64,000 nucleotides of DNA from assembly GCF_019977395.1 (NCBI RefSeq), contig NZ_AP024660.1, positions 1,612,001 to 1,676,000 of the forward strand. Direction: 5' to 3'. Below the pieces are notes generated by a model. The model had not been told where the DNA came from. It did no database searches and saw only the letters and a program-made list of their open reading frames with translations. The stretch is from Arthrobacter sp. NicSoilC5. GTDB lineage: Bacteria > Actinomycetota > Actinomycetes > Actinomycetales > Micrococcaceae. The translations under genes were made by a program, and so were the position numbers. Of the stretch, positions 9,234 through 19,187 are shown one piece after another. Position 1 is the first letter of the stretch, and each line of letters begins with the position of its first letter.

Positions 9234-10193
9234 ATGCATAAGCGCGCTGATCTACCGTCGACCCTGGCAACCTCCCCGTTCACATACGACTCGGCGGTGA
9301 CTGCCGGTGTGTCAGCGAAGCGGCTGCGGAAGGATGACGTGGTCCACGTCAGCAGGCGGTTGTACCGCCCGTCGACTTGGAGCTTCGAGCTGGAAGCCGC
9401 GGCACGGGTCCTCTCCGAGGTTTCGCCAGGCGCGTGGATTTCACACGTCACAGCTGCACGTTTGCACTGTCAACTGCTCCCCGCGTGGCTGTCGGATTCA
9501 ACTGAACTGCATATGAGCAAACCGAAGCAATTACCGCAGGTGCGCCGGAAAGGTGTGGTTGCCCATAAGGTCATAGCCAGTGCCGACGAAATCGAAACTG
9601 TCGACGGTATCCGCATCAGTACCCGTTCCCGAACCTGGCTCGACTTGGCCCGGCGGCTGTCGCTGGCTGAGCTGGTCTGCCTTGGAGACCAAATCATTCG
9701 CATCCCTCGAGCGGAGTATGAGGCCAGGTCGCAGCCCTTCGACACGTTGGAGGGTCTCAGCGCTTTGGTCAGCCGGCACCCTAATCTTCAGGGGGTCGTG
9801 CGTGCCCGGGAAGCTTTGGAGCTGATGCGGGTCGGCGCTGATTCGGCACCGGAATCGATGCTGCGGCTGGCCATGCTTGACGCGAACCTGCCAGAACCTG
9901 ACCTGCAAATCGCACTTCGACCGAATGATGCAGCTTCCCCTACTGCCGACCTGGGCTACCGTCACCGGCGCCTTGCAGTCCAGTACGACGGCGGTCACCA
10001 TCTTCTTGAGGCTCAGCGACTGAGTGATCGACGGCGCGACAAGGCCTTCGAGTCAGCTGGGTGGACGGTTCTGGTATTCACCAAGGACGATGCCACGGAC
10101 GGTTTTCAACGAGCTGTAGCGGCAATCAAACGGCACCTTCGCACGGCGTGGATTGACCATTCCTACTCGGCCGGTTTTGCCGGAAACGGGTGA
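9234..10193 (+). CDS. DUF559/Vsr-like endonuclease-domain protein with AbiEi-like N-terminus
   Basis: A 319-residue protein of unproven function. The C-terminal part carries the DUF559 signature, a PD-(D/E)XK, Vsr-like nuclease fold: ADLGYRHRRLAVQYDGGHH (residues 238-256), then DRRRDKAFESAGWTVLVFTKD. The N-terminal half has the winged-helix plus ISHVTAARLHCQLLPAW and RTWLDLARRLSL pattern seen in many actinobacterial proteins related to AbiEi antitoxins. ATG 9234 is used; no clear ribosome-binding site is visible. It stands alone between fhs and ino1, flanked on both sides by inverted arrays of one 32-bp repeat family. Its codon use is less GC-biased than that of fhs. DNA cleavage or nicking is inferred from the fold only. 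Confidence 0.75.
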   Translation: MHKRADLPSTLATSPFTYDSAVTAGVSAKRLRKDDVVHVSRRLYRPSTWSFELEAAARVLSEVSPGAWISHVTAARLHCQLLPAWLSDSTELHMSKPKQLPQVRRKGVVAHKVIASADEIETVDGIRISTRSRTWLDLARRLSLAELVCLGDQIIRIPRAEYEARSQPFDTLEGLSALVSRHPNLQGVVRAREALELMRVGADSAPESMLRLAMLDANLPEPDLQIALRPNDAASPTADLGYRHRRLAVQYDGGHHLLEAQRLSDRRRDKAFESAGWTVLVFTKDDATDGFQRAVAAIKRHLRTAWIDHSYSAGFAGNG

Positions 10194-10256
10194 CCAAAAC
10201 ACCACCACCGCCTCCAAAAACGCGGCCGCGGGGTTTACGCTCCTCAGGGGACAAAT

Positions 10257-10397
10257 AGTGATGGCGCGTTTCGGGAGAATACGTCGGAAGTGATGGCGCG
10301 TCCCGGAAAAGCCGGCCGGAAGTGATGGGGCGTTTCGGGAGAATAGGCAGGAAGTGGTGGCGCGTCCCGGAAAAGCCGGCCGGAAGTGATGGCGCGT
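10257..10397. repeat. 32-bp tandem repeat array, right arm (4.4 units, alternating types)
   Basis: Units start at 10257, 10289, 10321, 10353 and 10385, exactly 32 bp apart, each opening AGTGATGGCGCGT or a near variant. Units 1 and 3 continue TTCGGGAGAATA; units 2 and 4 continue CCCGGAAAAGCCGGCCGGA, so the higher-order period is 64 bp. The fifth unit is cut after 13 bp. The array lies opposite in orientation to 9051-9162 and ends 10 bp before the ino1 terminator. Confidence 0.92.
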
Positions 10398-10406
10398 GCT
10401 AACGCA

Positions 10407-10443
10407 GGACGCTCCCCCACCCGGTAAGGGTGAGGGAGCGTCC
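10407..10443 (-). terminator. Terminator hairpin of ino1
   Basis: GGACGCTCCC (10407-10416) pairs with GGGAGCGTCC (10434-10443), and CACC with GGTG inside, around a short loop. It lies 20 bp past the ino1 stop. There is no U-tract, as is usual for actinobacterial terminators. Confidence 0.75.
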
Positions 10444-10463
10444 GGGCACCGGGAAAAGGCGGG

Positions 10464-11549
10464 TTAGCGCTCCAGGTCGCCGCGGATGAAGGCTTCGACC
10501 TTCTCGCGGGCGAGGTCGTCGTTGAACTGCTCCGGCGGGGACTTCATAAAGTAGCTGGAAGCCGAGAGCAGCGGGCCACCGATGCCGCGGTCCAGGCCGA
10601 TCTTGGCGGCACGGATCGCATCGATGATCACACCTGCGGAGTTCGGCGAATCCCAGACCTCCAGCTTGTACTCCAGGGACACCGGGGCGTCGCCGAAGTT
10701 CCGGCCTTCAAGGCGCACGAACGCCCACTTGCGGTCATCAAGCCACTGAACGTAATCGGACGGGCCGATGTGTACGTCCTTGGCAGCCAGCTCGGCTTCC
10801 ACGTTGGAGGTCACGGCCTGGGTCTTGGAGATCTTCTTGGACTCCAGGCGGTCACGCTCCAGCATGTTCTTGAAGTCCATGTTGCCGCCGACGTTCAGCT
10901 GGTACGTGCGGTCCAGGGTCACGCCGCGGTCTTCGAACAGCTTGGCCATGACGCGGTGCGTGATGGTTGCACCGATCTGGCTCTTGATGTCGTCGCCGAC
11001 GATCGGAACACCGGCGGCGGTGAACTTGTCAGCCCATTCCTTGGTGCCGGCAATGAATACGGGCAGGGCGTTGACGAACGCTACGCCGGCGTCGATCGCA
11101 GCCTGGGCGTAGAACTCGGCAGCCTGCTGGGAACCGACGGGCAGGTAGCAGACCAGGACGTCAGCCTTGGCGTCCTTCAGGGCCTGGACCACGTCCACGG
11201 GCTCTTCGGTGGACTGCTCGATGGTCTCGAGGTAGTACTTGCCCAAGCCGTCCAGGGTGTGGCCGCGCTGGACCGTGACACCCGTCGGCGGAACATCGGC
11301 GATCTTGATGGTGTTGTTTTCGCTGGCCAGGATGGCATCGGAAAGGTCAACGCCGACCTTCTTGCCGTCCACATCGAACGCGGCGACGAACTCGACGTCG
11401 CCCACGTGGTACTGGCCAAACTCAACGTGCATCAGGCCCGGGATGGTTTCTGCCGGGTCGGCATCCTTGTAGTAGTGGACGCCCTGCACCAGCGAGGCGG
11501 CGCAGTTTCCCACGCCAACGATTGCAACACGAATGGGATGTGAAGACAC
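10464..11549 (-). CDS. ino1: Inositol-3-phosphate synthase (actinobacterial type)
   Basis: Converts glucose 6-phosphate to 1L-myo-inositol 1-phosphate with NAD+, feeding mycothiol and phosphatidylinositol. The 361-residue protein opens with the NAD-binding motif [17 protein letters not shown] and has the family segments [32 protein letters not shown] and [12 protein letters not shown]. The start is GTG at 11547-11549 with AAAGGAG 4 bases upstream. It is a single-gene unit with a hairpin after its stop. It is linked in function to mshA at 5990. Confidence 0.94.
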   Translation of the reverse strand: MSSHPIRVAIVGVGNCAASLVQGVHYYKDADPAETIPGLMHVEFGQYHVGDVEFVAAFDVDGKKVGVDLSDAILASENNTIKIADVPPTGVTVQRGHTLDGLGKYYLETIEQSTEEPVDVVQALKDAKADVLVCYLPVGSQQAAEFYAQAAIDAGVAFVNALPVFIAGTKEWADKFTAAGVPIVGDDIKSQIGATITHRVMAKLFEDRGVTLDRTYQLNVGGNMDFKNMLERDRLESKKISKTQAVTSNVEAELAAKDVHIGPSDYVQWLDDRKWAFVRLEGRNFGDAPVSLEYKLEVWDSPNSAGVIIDAIRAAKIGLDRGIGGPLLSASSYFMKSPPEQFNDDLAREKVEAFIRGDLER

Positions 11550-11652
11550 AGAACTCCTTTGGGGACAAACGTCAGCCGGCCTGGTTGGCCTCCGAGGAAT
11601 GGACGACGGCGGCCGGCTGGCTTGGCGCCGCGCGGCGCCTTTTCATACTACC

Positions 11653-11695
11653 CAACACAGCGGGACCGGCAGTTGTTCCGCCGATCCCGCAGTGT
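11653..11695 (-). terminator. Hairpin after the trehalose operon
   Basis: GCGGGACCGGC (11660-11670) pairs with GCCGATCCCGC (11680-11690) with one G-U type mismatch, extended by ACAC/GTGT on the outside. It lies 17 bp past the stop of the aldo/keto reductase gene and upstream of ino1. There is no U-tract, so it may instead act on ino1 expression. Confidence 0.5.
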
Positions 11696-11711
11696 AATGA
11701 AAACAAGCTCC

Positions 11712-12752
11712 TTAGGCGTTCTGCTTCCAGAGGTTGATGTCCGATTCCACGGCGAATTCATCGATCGCCGTGAGCTCCTCATCAGTGAAGTTGAGGTTGT
11801 TGATGGCGGACAAAGTGTCCTCCAGCTGCCGCACACTTGAGGCGCCAACCAGGGCCGACGTGACGGCTGACCCCTTGGGCTGGTCCCGCAGGATCCAGGC
11901 AATGGCCATCTGCGCGAGGGACTGCCCGCGGCCCTCGGCGATCTTCCGCAGCCCGCGGACCCGGTCCAGTTTCTCCTCCGTAATGGAGTCCTCGGAGAGG
12001 AACCGTGCCTTGGCCGCCCGGGAGTCTCCCGGGATGCCGTGGAGGTAGCGGTCCGTGAGCATGCCCTGCGCCAGGGGCGAGAAGGCGATGGACCCGGCGC
12101 CCACCTGGTCCAGCACCTCGTACAGGTTGGGCGAGCCGTCCTCGGTCCAGCGGTTGAGCATGGAGTAGCTGGGCTGGTGGATCAGCAGCGGCGTGCCGAG
12201 TTCCTTGAGGATCCGGGCGGCCTCGAGGGTCTGTTCGGGGGTGTAGGAGGAGATTCCCGCGTACAGCGCCTTGCCGGACCGGACAGCGTAATCCAGGGCG
12301 CCCATGGTTTCTTCCATGGGCGTCTCGGGGTCCGGGCGGTGGCTGTAGAAGATGTCCACGTAGTCCAGGCCCATCCGCTGCAACGACTGGTCCAGGCTGG
12401 AGATCAGGTACTTGCGGGAACCCCATTCTCCGTAGGGGCCGGGCCACATGTAGTAGCCGGCCTTGGTGGAGATGACCAGCTCGTCTCGGTAGGGCTTGAA
12501 GTCGTCCCGCAGGTGCCGGCCGAAGTTCGTTTCCGCGGACCCGTCCGGAGGACCGTAGTTATTCGCGAGGTCGAAGTGGTTGACACCCAGGTCGAAGGCG
12601 CGGCGGAGGATGTCCCGCTGTTCCTCGAAGCGCTTGTCGTCGCCGAAGTTGTGCCACAGGCCCAAGGAGATGGCCGGGAGCTTGAGCCCGCTGCGGCCCA
12701 CCCGGCGGTAGGGCATGGTTTCATAGCGGTTGTCCGCTGCTGAATACGTCAT
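11712..12752 (-). CDS. Aldo/keto reductase (YghZ/GAP-reductase-like)
   Basis: An NADPH-dependent oxidoreductase of 346 residues. It shows the YghZ-type opening [18 protein letters not shown], the catalytic Asp-Tyr region [10 protein letters not shown], a Lys in [18 protein letters not shown] and [14 protein letters not shown] with the active-site His. E. coli YghZ reduces L-glyceraldehyde 3-phosphate and methylglyoxal; whether that holds here is not known. Its ATG overlaps the treZ TGA by 4 bp, so it is the last gene of the glgX-treY-treZ operon, an association with no obvious biochemical reason. Confidence 0.88.
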   Translation of the reverse strand: MTYSAADNRYETMPYRRVGRSGLKLPAISLGLWHNFGDDKRFEEQRDILRRAFDLGVNHFDLANNYGPPDGSAETNFGRHLRDDFKPYRDELVISTKAGYYMWPGPYGEWGSRKYLISSLDQSLQRMGLDYVDIFYSHRPDPETPMEETMGALDYAVRSGKALYAGISSYTPEQTLEAARILKELGTPLLIHQPSYSMLNRWTEDGSPNLYEVLDQVGAGSIAFSPLAQGMLTDRYLHGIPGDSRAAKARFLSEDSITEEKLDRVRGLRKIAEGRGQSLAQMAIAWILRDQPKGSAVTSALVGASSVRQLEDTLSAINNLNFTDEELTAIDEFAVESDINLWKQNA

Positions 12753-14539
12753 GCGTTCTGTCCTTCCTGTTGGGTTGCGATGATCGCGGCACTCCAGGGC
12801 GCCATGGCGAGGGCCCCGCCGTCCAGGCCGGTCCCGTCGTCCGTTGCCAGCAGGACGCTGCCGGAGGCGCCGTCAAGCCGGACCTTTGAGTCGGAGAAGT
12901 TCACCAGCACCTCAACGGGGCCGCGCCGGAAGCGCAGCCAGCCCGCGTCGTCGTCGAACGAAACGTCTGTCCCGTCAAAGCCAGCCCCGGCCAGATCCGG
13001 ATGGGAGCGGCGCAGCGCCGTCAAGGACCGGTACAGGTCCAGGAGCCGCGCATGGTCGCCGGTTGAAGCCTCGGCCCAGTCCAGCTTGGACCGGCGGAAG
13101 GTTTCCGGATCCTGGGGATCGGGCACGACGGCGGGATCCCACCCCATGCGCTCGAATTCCCTGATGCGCCCTTCCGCGGTGGCCTTTCCGAGCTCCGGTT
13201 CGGGGTGCGAGGTGAAGAACTGCCACGGTGTGGAGGCCCCGTATTCCTCGCCCATGAACAGCATGGGCGTGAATGGCGAGGTCAGCGTGAGCACCGCGGC
13301 GACGGCAAGCTGCCCGTAGGACAGTGACTGGGAGAGCCTGTCCCCCGTGGCCCGGTTGCCGATTTGGTCGTGGTTCTGGTTGCAGACCACCAGCGCCGCC
13401 GGGTGCACCAGCGAGCCGTTGATGGGGCGTCCGTGGTGCCGGCCGCGGAAGCTGGAATAGCTGCCGTCGTGGAGGAACCCGTCCTTGAGGACCTTGGCCA
13501 GCACGGCCAGGGAGTCGAAGTCCGAGTAGTAGCCGGTGGTTTCGCCGCTGACGTTGACGTGGACGGCGTGGTGGAAGTCGTCGCTCCACTGGCCGGCCAG
13601 ACCGTACCCGTTGGCGTCACGGGGGTAGATCAGGCGCGGGTTGTTGAGGTCCGATTCCGCGATGAGGGTCTTGGGCAGCCCGGTTTCGGCCGAAATGGCG
13701 TCGCCGAGGGCCCCGAGGTCCTCCAGGATGTGCACGGCCCGCTCGTCCCGCAGCGCGTGCACGGCGTCCAGGCGGAGCCCGTCCACGTGGTAATCGCGCA
13801 GCCACAGGGCTGCGTTGTCCAGGATGTACTCGCGGACAACGTCCGAGCCGGGGCCGTCCAGATTCACCGAGTCGCCCCAGGTGTTGGCGTCGCCCTGTTT
13901 CAGGTACGGGCCGAACTTGGGGAGGTAGTTGCCGCTGGGTCCCAGGTGGTTGTACACCACGTCCTGGATGACGCCCAGTCCCGCAGCGTGAGCGGCGTCA
14001 ACGAACCGCTGGTACGCAGCAGGACCGCCGTAGCCTTCGTGCACGGCGTACCACTGGACGCCGTCGTAGCCCCAGTTGTGGGTGCCGTTGAAGCCGTTGA
14101 CCGGCAGCAGTTCCACGAAATCGATGCCCAGGTCTGCCAGGTAGCCCAGCTTCTCCACGGCGGCGTCGAGGGTTCCTTCAGGGGTGAAGGTGCCCACGTG
14201 CAGTTCGTAAATGACGGCACCCTGCAGGTCCTTGCCGCGCCAGCCGGAGTCCCGCCACGCATAGGCCGCAGGATCGTAGGTCCGGGACTGTTCATGCACG
14301 CCGGAAGGGATCCGGCGGGACCGGGGGTCCGGAACAGGGGTGGTGTCCCCGTCCAGCAGGTAGCCGTAGTCCACGTCCCCGTCGGCCGGGGCGTCAGGGG
14401 CAGTCCACCACCCTTCGGAGCCAGGTGCCGTATCCTTCTTCCGCATGGGATATTGCCGGCCGTCGGCCAGCAATACCACCGAGGAAACGTCCGGGGCCCA
14501 CACGTCGAAACGCTCGGGTCCTACGTTGACCAGGGTCAT
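12749..14539 (-). CDS. treZ: Malto-oligosyltrehalose trehalohydrolase
   Basis: Releases trehalose from maltooligosyl trehalose made by TreY. The 596-residue GH13 enzyme has an N-terminal beta domain, then [37 protein letters not shown] with the nucleophile Asp, LIAESDLN with the acid/base Glu, and [13 protein letters not shown]. Both ends overlap neighbours by 4 bp (treY upstream, aldo/keto reductase downstream). Confidence 0.95.
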   Translation of the reverse strand: MTLVNVGPERFDVWAPDVSSVVLLADGRQYPMRKKDTAPGSEGWWTAPDAPADGDVDYGYLLDGDTTPVPDPRSRRIPSGVHEQSRTYDPAAYAWRDSGWRGKDLQGAVIYELHVGTFTPEGTLDAAVEKLGYLADLGIDFVELLPVNGFNGTHNWGYDGVQWYAVHEGYGGPAAYQRFVDAAHAAGLGVIQDVVYNHLGPSGNYLPKFGPYLKQGDANTWGDSVNLDGPGSDVVREYILDNAALWLRDYHVDGLRLDAVHALRDERAVHILEDLGALGDAISAETGLPKTLIAESDLNNPRLIYPRDANGYGLAGQWSDDFHHAVHVNVSGETTGYYSDFDSLAVLAKVLKDGFLHDGSYSSFRGRHHGRPINGSLVHPAALVVCNQNHDQIGNRATGDRLSQSLSYGQLAVAAVLTLTSPFTPMLFMGEEYGASTPWQFFTSHPEPELGKATAEGRIREFERMGWDPAVVPDPQDPETFRRSKLDWAEASTGDHARLLDLYRSLTALRRSHPDLAGAGFDGTDVSFDDDAGWLRFRRGPVEVLVNFSDSKVRLDGASGSVLLATDDGTGLDGGALAMAPWSAAIIATQQEGQNA

Positions 14540-16863
14540 GCCTTTTCTCCATCCACAGGTACCAGCAGGGCCACGGGGTAGGTACCCAGCACCTCTGCCA
14601 CAGAAACCTGGCCCGGGCCGAAGCTGGCTCCGGTCAGTTCGTCACGCATGGCAGTGGAAAGGTCGACGGCGGTGTCCCGCCACCCGCCGGCAGCCTCCAG
14701 TCCGGCGGGGAGCCGGGTGGCAAGCGTTAGGGCACCGGGGGTCGCATCGGTTCCGCGGGTGAACGCGAGCAGGTGCCCGGCCGCCGCGCCGGTGGCCGAC
14801 ACCGGAGTGTAGCCCTGGAACAATTCCGGACGGTCGCGGCGCAGGCGCAGTGCCCGCGAGGTGACCAGCAGCTTGCTGGCCTCTGTGCCCGAGTCCGGCA
14901 AGGCGCCGGCGTCGAGCTTTGCCAGCTCTGCCTGCCGTGCGGCGAAGTCTACGGGGCGGCGGTTGTCAGGGTCCGTGAGTGACCGTTCCCAGTACTCGCT
15001 GCCCTGGTAGACGTCCGGCACGCCCGGCATGGTCAGCTGGACCAGCTTGGCGGACACCGAATTGGTAGCCGAGTAGGCGTCGATGCGGGCCACGAAGTCC
15101 CCAACCACCTTGGCCACCGTGGCGTCGTCGAAGACCGCATCTACGGCAGCCTTGACCTTGGCCTCGAAATCCTCGTTGGGCTCGGTCCACTTAGTGGAGT
15201 TGCCGGCCTCCCTGGCCGCCTTTTCCGCATAGCCCTGCAGCCGCTCCCGGCTTGCCGGCCACGCACCAATGATTGCCTGCCACAGCAGGTTCTCGTAGGG
15301 TCCATCCGGAATCGGCGCCAGTCCGCGGAGCGTCTCCAGTGTTTCCGCCCATTCCTGCGGCAGTTCGGCGATAACCGAGATCCGCGCCCGGGCATCCTCG
15401 CTGCGCTTGGTGTCGTGGGTGGACAGGGTGGTCATGGACAGCGGCAACTCCTGCTCGCGCCGCTGCATCCGCCGGTGGAATTCCTCGGGCGCCACCGCGA
15501 ACTCGGTGGGCTCGGCACCCACCTCGGTCAGCGTGCCCAGGCGTGTGTAGCGGTAGAACGCGGTATCTTCCACGCCCTTGGCCATGACCATGCCGGAGGT
15601 CTGCTGGAAGCGGACGGCGATGGGATTGGCGGGGTCCAGCAGCAACGGCAGGAGGGTTCCCACCGCCACTTCCAGGTCCGGCCGGTGCGCCGCGGCGGAC
15701 TCGCAGGCTTCCTTGAGGACGTCCGCTCCCACCGGCAGGTAGGACCGGTAGACCGGGAAGGACGCGATGATCTCGGCAATGGCGTCGGCCGCCTGGTCCA
15801 CGGTGATGCCGTGGGACTCGGGGACCAGCCGGGCAAGGCGCAGCACCTCGGAGCGCAGGATGCCGTCGGCGATCATGCGCTTGGTGCCGCGGATCATCTC
15901 CGCGTAATCGGCGGGCCCGGACGTTCCCCGCAGGGATGCGTCAAGGGCATCCAGGGCCTGCTGCCCGGCAGGGTCCACGAAGACCCGGTCCACGTCCGCC
16001 AGGGCGTCGTAGCCGGTGGTCCCTTCGCAGGCAAAGTCCTGAGGCAGCACTTCGCCCGGTTCGAGGATTTTCTCCACCAGAACGTACGCGCCGCCACTGA
16101 GATCCTTGAGCCAGCGGAGGTAGCCCGCGGGGTCAGCCAGACCGTCCGGATGGTCCACGCGGAGCCCATCCACCAGGCCTTCGGTGAACCAGCGGCCCAC
16201 CTCGGCGTGGGCCTTCTCGAAGACCGACGGCTCTTCCACCCGGATGCCGGCGAGGGTGGTGACCGCAAAGAAGCGCCGGTAGTTCAGCTCGGCATCGGCC
16301 CGGCGCCAGTCCATGAGCTGGTAGTGCTGGCGGCTGTGGACGTCCTGCGGGGAGTCACCCTCGCTGTACGTGCCCTCGGCCAGCGGGAACCGGTGGTCGT
16401 AGTAGCGCAGCTCGCCATCCTTGACCTCGAGCTTGTCCAGGTCGGCGTCCGAGCCGAGCATCGGCAGCCGTACCTTTCCGCCGCCCAGGTCCCAGTCGAC
16501 GTCGAACGCTTCAGCGTGCGGCGACCCGCGGCCTTCCTTGAGCAGGGACCACCACCACGGGTTCTGCGCCGGGGTGGCAACGCCCACGTGGTTGGGTACG
16601 ATGTCCACCAGGACGCCCATTCCGTGCTCGCGCGCAGCCTTGGAGAGGGCCAGCAGGCCTTCCGGGCCACCGCGGTCCGGGTCCACCGCGGAAGGGTCGG
16701 TCACGTCGTAGCCGTGGTCCGAGCCCTTCTCCGCGGTGAGGATGGGCGACAGGTACACCCAGTCCACGCCGAGGTCCTTCAGGTACGGAACCTTGTCGGC
16801 GGCGTCGAACAGGGTGAAGCTGCTGCGGATCTGCAAACGGTATGTGGAGACCGGAGTCCTCAT
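14536..16863 (-). CDS. treY: Malto-oligosyltrehalose synthase
   Basis: Isomerises the reducing-end alpha-1,4 bond of maltodextrins to an alpha,alpha-1,1 bond, giving maltooligosyl trehalose. The 775-residue GH13 protein starts [20 protein letters not shown] and has [37 protein letters not shown] and [15 protein letters not shown], with all four GH13 regions present. It is coupled by 4-bp overlaps to glgX and treZ. Confidence 0.95.
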   Translation of the reverse strand: MRTPVSTYRLQIRSSFTLFDAADKVPYLKDLGVDWVYLSPILTAEKGSDHGYDVTDPSAVDPDRGGPEGLLALSKAAREHGMGVLVDIVPNHVGVATPAQNPWWWSLLKEGRGSPHAEAFDVDWDLGGGKVRLPMLGSDADLDKLEVKDGELRYYDHRFPLAEGTYSEGDSPQDVHSRQHYQLMDWRRADAELNYRRFFAVTTLAGIRVEEPSVFEKAHAEVGRWFTEGLVDGLRVDHPDGLADPAGYLRWLKDLSGGAYVLVEKILEPGEVLPQDFACEGTTGYDALADVDRVFVDPAGQQALDALDASLRGTSGPADYAEMIRGTKRMIADGILRSEVLRLARLVPESHGITVDQAADAIAEIIASFPVYRSYLPVGADVLKEACESAAAHRPDLEVAVGTLLPLLLDPANPIAVRFQQTSGMVMAKGVEDTAFYRYTRLGTLTEVGAEPTEFAVAPEEFHRRMQRREQELPLSMTTLSTHDTKRSEDARARISVIAELPQEWAETLETLRGLAPIPDGPYENLLWQAIIGAWPASRERLQGYAEKAAREAGNSTKWTEPNEDFEAKVKAAVDAVFDDATVAKVVGDFVARIDAYSATNSVSAKLVQLTMPGVPDVYQGSEYWERSLTDPDNRRPVDFAARQAELAKLDAGALPDSGTEASKLLVTSRALRLRRDRPELFQGYTPVSATGAAAGHLLAFTRGTDATPGALTLATRLPAGLEAAGGWRDTAVDLSTAMRDELTGASFGPGQVSVAEVLGTYPVALLVPVDGEKA

Positions 16864-19118
16864 GCTTTAGCTTTCTTGTCAGCGCCCGTTGCCCTCGCCT
16901 CGCTCGCTTCCGCGGCCTTGGTCTGGGCCTCCGCCATCTCCTCCTGGGCCTCCTCGTGCTCGGCCATGGAGGCGAGGGACGCTGCCGCGGACGTATCCAC
17001 TTCGGCTTCGGGGCCGGAGTAAGCGCGCAGGACCACCATGGACTTCGCGTCCAGCGTCAAAGTGGCACCGGCCTTGAGCGGTTCGTAGGCGTCGGCCTGG
17101 GCGGCAGTGTCAATCAGGACTTCCCAGTACTGCGAGTACTCGTCGGACGGAACGCAGAAGTCCACCTCATCATCGTGGGCGTTGAAGGCCATGAGGAAGC
17201 TGTCGTCTGTGATCCGGCGGCCGCGTGAGTCCTGTTCCTGGATGCCGTCGCCGTTGTAGAACACGCCGATGGTCCGGCCAAAGCCGCTCCCCCAGTCCTC
17301 CGGCAGCATTTCGGTGCCGTCGGTCTTGAGCCAGACGATGTCCGGCAGCTTCTCGCCTTCGCCACGGCGTACGGGGCGGCCGTCGAAGAAGCGGCTGCGG
17401 CGGAAGGTCGGGTGGTCGTGGCGGAGCTTGTTCACGAAGGCCGTGAACTCCACCAGCGGCTGGTCCATGGCTTCCCAGTGCACCCAGCTGAGCTCGGAGT
17501 CCTGGCAGTAGGTGTTGTTGTTGCCCTGCTGCGTCCGGCCCAGCTCGTCGCCGTGGAGCAGCATGGGGACCCCTTGGGAGAGCAGCAGCGTGGCGATGAA
17601 GTTCCGCTGCTGCCGGGCACGCAGGGTCAGCACCTTCTCGTCGTCGGTGTCCCCCTCCACGCCGCAGTTCCAGGAACGGTTGTGGGATTCGCCGTCGTTG
17701 TTGCCTTCGCCGTTGGCCTCGTTGTGCTTCTCGTTGTAGGAGACCAGGTCCCGCATGGTGAAGCCGTCGTGGGCGGTGACGAAATTGATGGACGCCACCG
17801 GCCGCCGGGCGGAGCTCTCGTACAGGTCCGCGGAGCCGGTCAGCCGGGACGCGAACTCGCCCAGGGTGGAGGGTTCGCCGCGCCAGAAGTCACGGACGGT
17901 GTCGCGGTACTTGCCGTTCCACTCCGTCCACTGCGGCGGGAAGTTGCCCACCTGGTAGCCGCCGGGCCCAACGTCCCACGGCTCGGCGATCAGCTTGACC
18001 TGGGAGACTACCGGGTCCTGCTGGATCAGTTCGAAGAAGGTGGAGAGCTTGTCCACGTCGTAGAACTCGCGGGCCAGGGTGGAGGCGAGGTCGAAGCGGA
18101 AGCCATCCACGTGCATCTCGGTGACCCAGTAGCGGAGGGAATCCATGAGCAGCTGCAGGGAGTGCGGGTGGCGCACGTTCAGCGAGTTGCCGGTGCCGGT
18201 GTAGTCCATGTAGTGCTTGAGGTCGTTGTCCACCAGGCGGTAGTAGGCCTGGTTGTCGATGCCCTTGAAGGACAGCGTGGGGCCCAGGTGGTTGCCCTCG
18301 GCCGTGTGGTTGTAGACGACGTCGAGGATCACTTCGATGCCGGCGCGGTGCAGGTCGCGGACCATGGCCTTGAATTCCTGGACCTGGTGCCCCACATCGC
18401 CCGTGGAGCTGTACGTGTTCTGCGGCGCGAAGAAGCCGATGGTGTTGTAGCCCCAGTAGTTATTGAGGCCCTTCTCTTCCAGGGTGCCGTCGTTGACGAA
18501 CTGGTGAACGGGCATGAGCTCGATGGCGGTGACGCCGAGCTTCTTCATGTGGTCGATGACCGCGGGGTGCGATACGCCAGCGTAGGTGCCGCGCTGCTCT
18601 TCCGGGATCTCAGGGTGGAGCTCGGTGAGGCCCTTGACGTGGGCTTCGTAAATCACCGATTCGTGGTACGGGATCTTCAGCTGGCGGTCGCCGTCCCATT
18701 CGAAGAACGGGTTGATGACCACGCCGTGCATGGTGTGCGGCGCGGAATCGGCGTCGTTGCGGGAGTCGGGGTCGCCGAATTCGTAGGAGAACAGCGCGGG
18801 GTCCCAGTCGATCTGGCCCTGGATGGCCTTGGCGTAGGGGTCCATCAGCAGCTTGTTCGGGTTGAAGCGGTTGCCGGCGGCGGGGTCGTACGGCCCGTGC
18901 ACCCGGTAGCCGTACTTCTGGCCGGGCTGGATGTGGGGCAGGTAGCAGTGCCACACATAGCCGTCCACTTCGGTCAGCTCGATCTTGGTTTCGGTCAAGT
19001 CATCGGCCAGGAGGCAGAGTTCGACCCGCTCCGCCCGTTCGCTGAACAGGGCGAAATTGGTGCCGGTGCCGTCAAAGGTAGCTCCCAGCGGGTAGGCAGT
19101 TCCAGGCCAGACTTCCAT
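16860..19118 (-). CDS. glgX: Glycogen debranching enzyme GlgX/TreX
   Basis: Cleaves alpha-1,6 branches of glycogen to give linear maltodextrins for TreY/TreZ. About 752 residues: N-terminal CBM48-like domain ([19 protein letters not shown]), GH13 regions [44 protein letters not shown] and [14 protein letters not shown], and a C-terminal Ala/Glu-rich tail. The frame is open to 19154, but the ATG at 19116-19118 ([10 protein letters not shown]) is chosen because GAGGAG lies 4 bases upstream. First gene of the trehalose operon. Confidence 0.95.
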   Translation of the reverse strand: MEVWPGTAYPLGATFDGTGTNFALFSERAERVELCLLADDLTETKIELTEVDGYVWHCYLPHIQPGQKYGYRVHGPYDPAAGNRFNPNKLLMDPYAKAIQGQIDWDPALFSYEFGDPDSRNDADSAPHTMHGVVINPFFEWDGDRQLKIPYHESVIYEAHVKGLTELHPEIPEEQRGTYAGVSHPAVIDHMKKLGVTAIELMPVHQFVNDGTLEEKGLNNYWGYNTIGFFAPQNTYSSTGDVGHQVQEFKAMVRDLHRAGIEVILDVVYNHTAEGNHLGPTLSFKGIDNQAYYRLVDNDLKHYMDYTGTGNSLNVRHPHSLQLLMDSLRYWVTEMHVDGFRFDLASTLAREFYDVDKLSTFFELIQQDPVVSQVKLIAEPWDVGPGGYQVGNFPPQWTEWNGKYRDTVRDFWRGEPSTLGEFASRLTGSADLYESSARRPVASINFVTAHDGFTMRDLVSYNEKHNEANGEGNNDGESHNRSWNCGVEGDTDDEKVLTLRARQQRNFIATLLLSQGVPMLLHGDELGRTQQGNNNTYCQDSELSWVHWEAMDQPLVEFTAFVNKLRHDHPTFRRSRFFDGRPVRRGEGEKLPDIVWLKTDGTEMLPEDWGSGFGRTIGVFYNGDGIQEQDSRGRRITDDSFLMAFNAHDDEVDFCVPSDEYSQYWEVLIDTAAQADAYEPLKAGATLTLDAKSMVVLRAYSGPEAEVDTSAAASLASMAEHEEAQEEMAEAQTKAAEASEARATGADKKAKA

Positions 19119-19187
19119 CGTGCTCCTCATTATTTGGTCAGCAGCAGACGGCATTGGAACGCCCCTGCTGCTGGTGCGAACTAATGC

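Noticed and set aside
9051..10397. CRISPR array
   Set aside because: The repeats are directly abutting 32-bp tandem units with no unique spacers, and no cas genes are nearby.
15415..19184. Long plus-strand open frames opposite treY and glgX
   Set aside because: High GC leaves long antisense frames; these have no recognisable domains and lie exactly over well-supported minus-strand genes.
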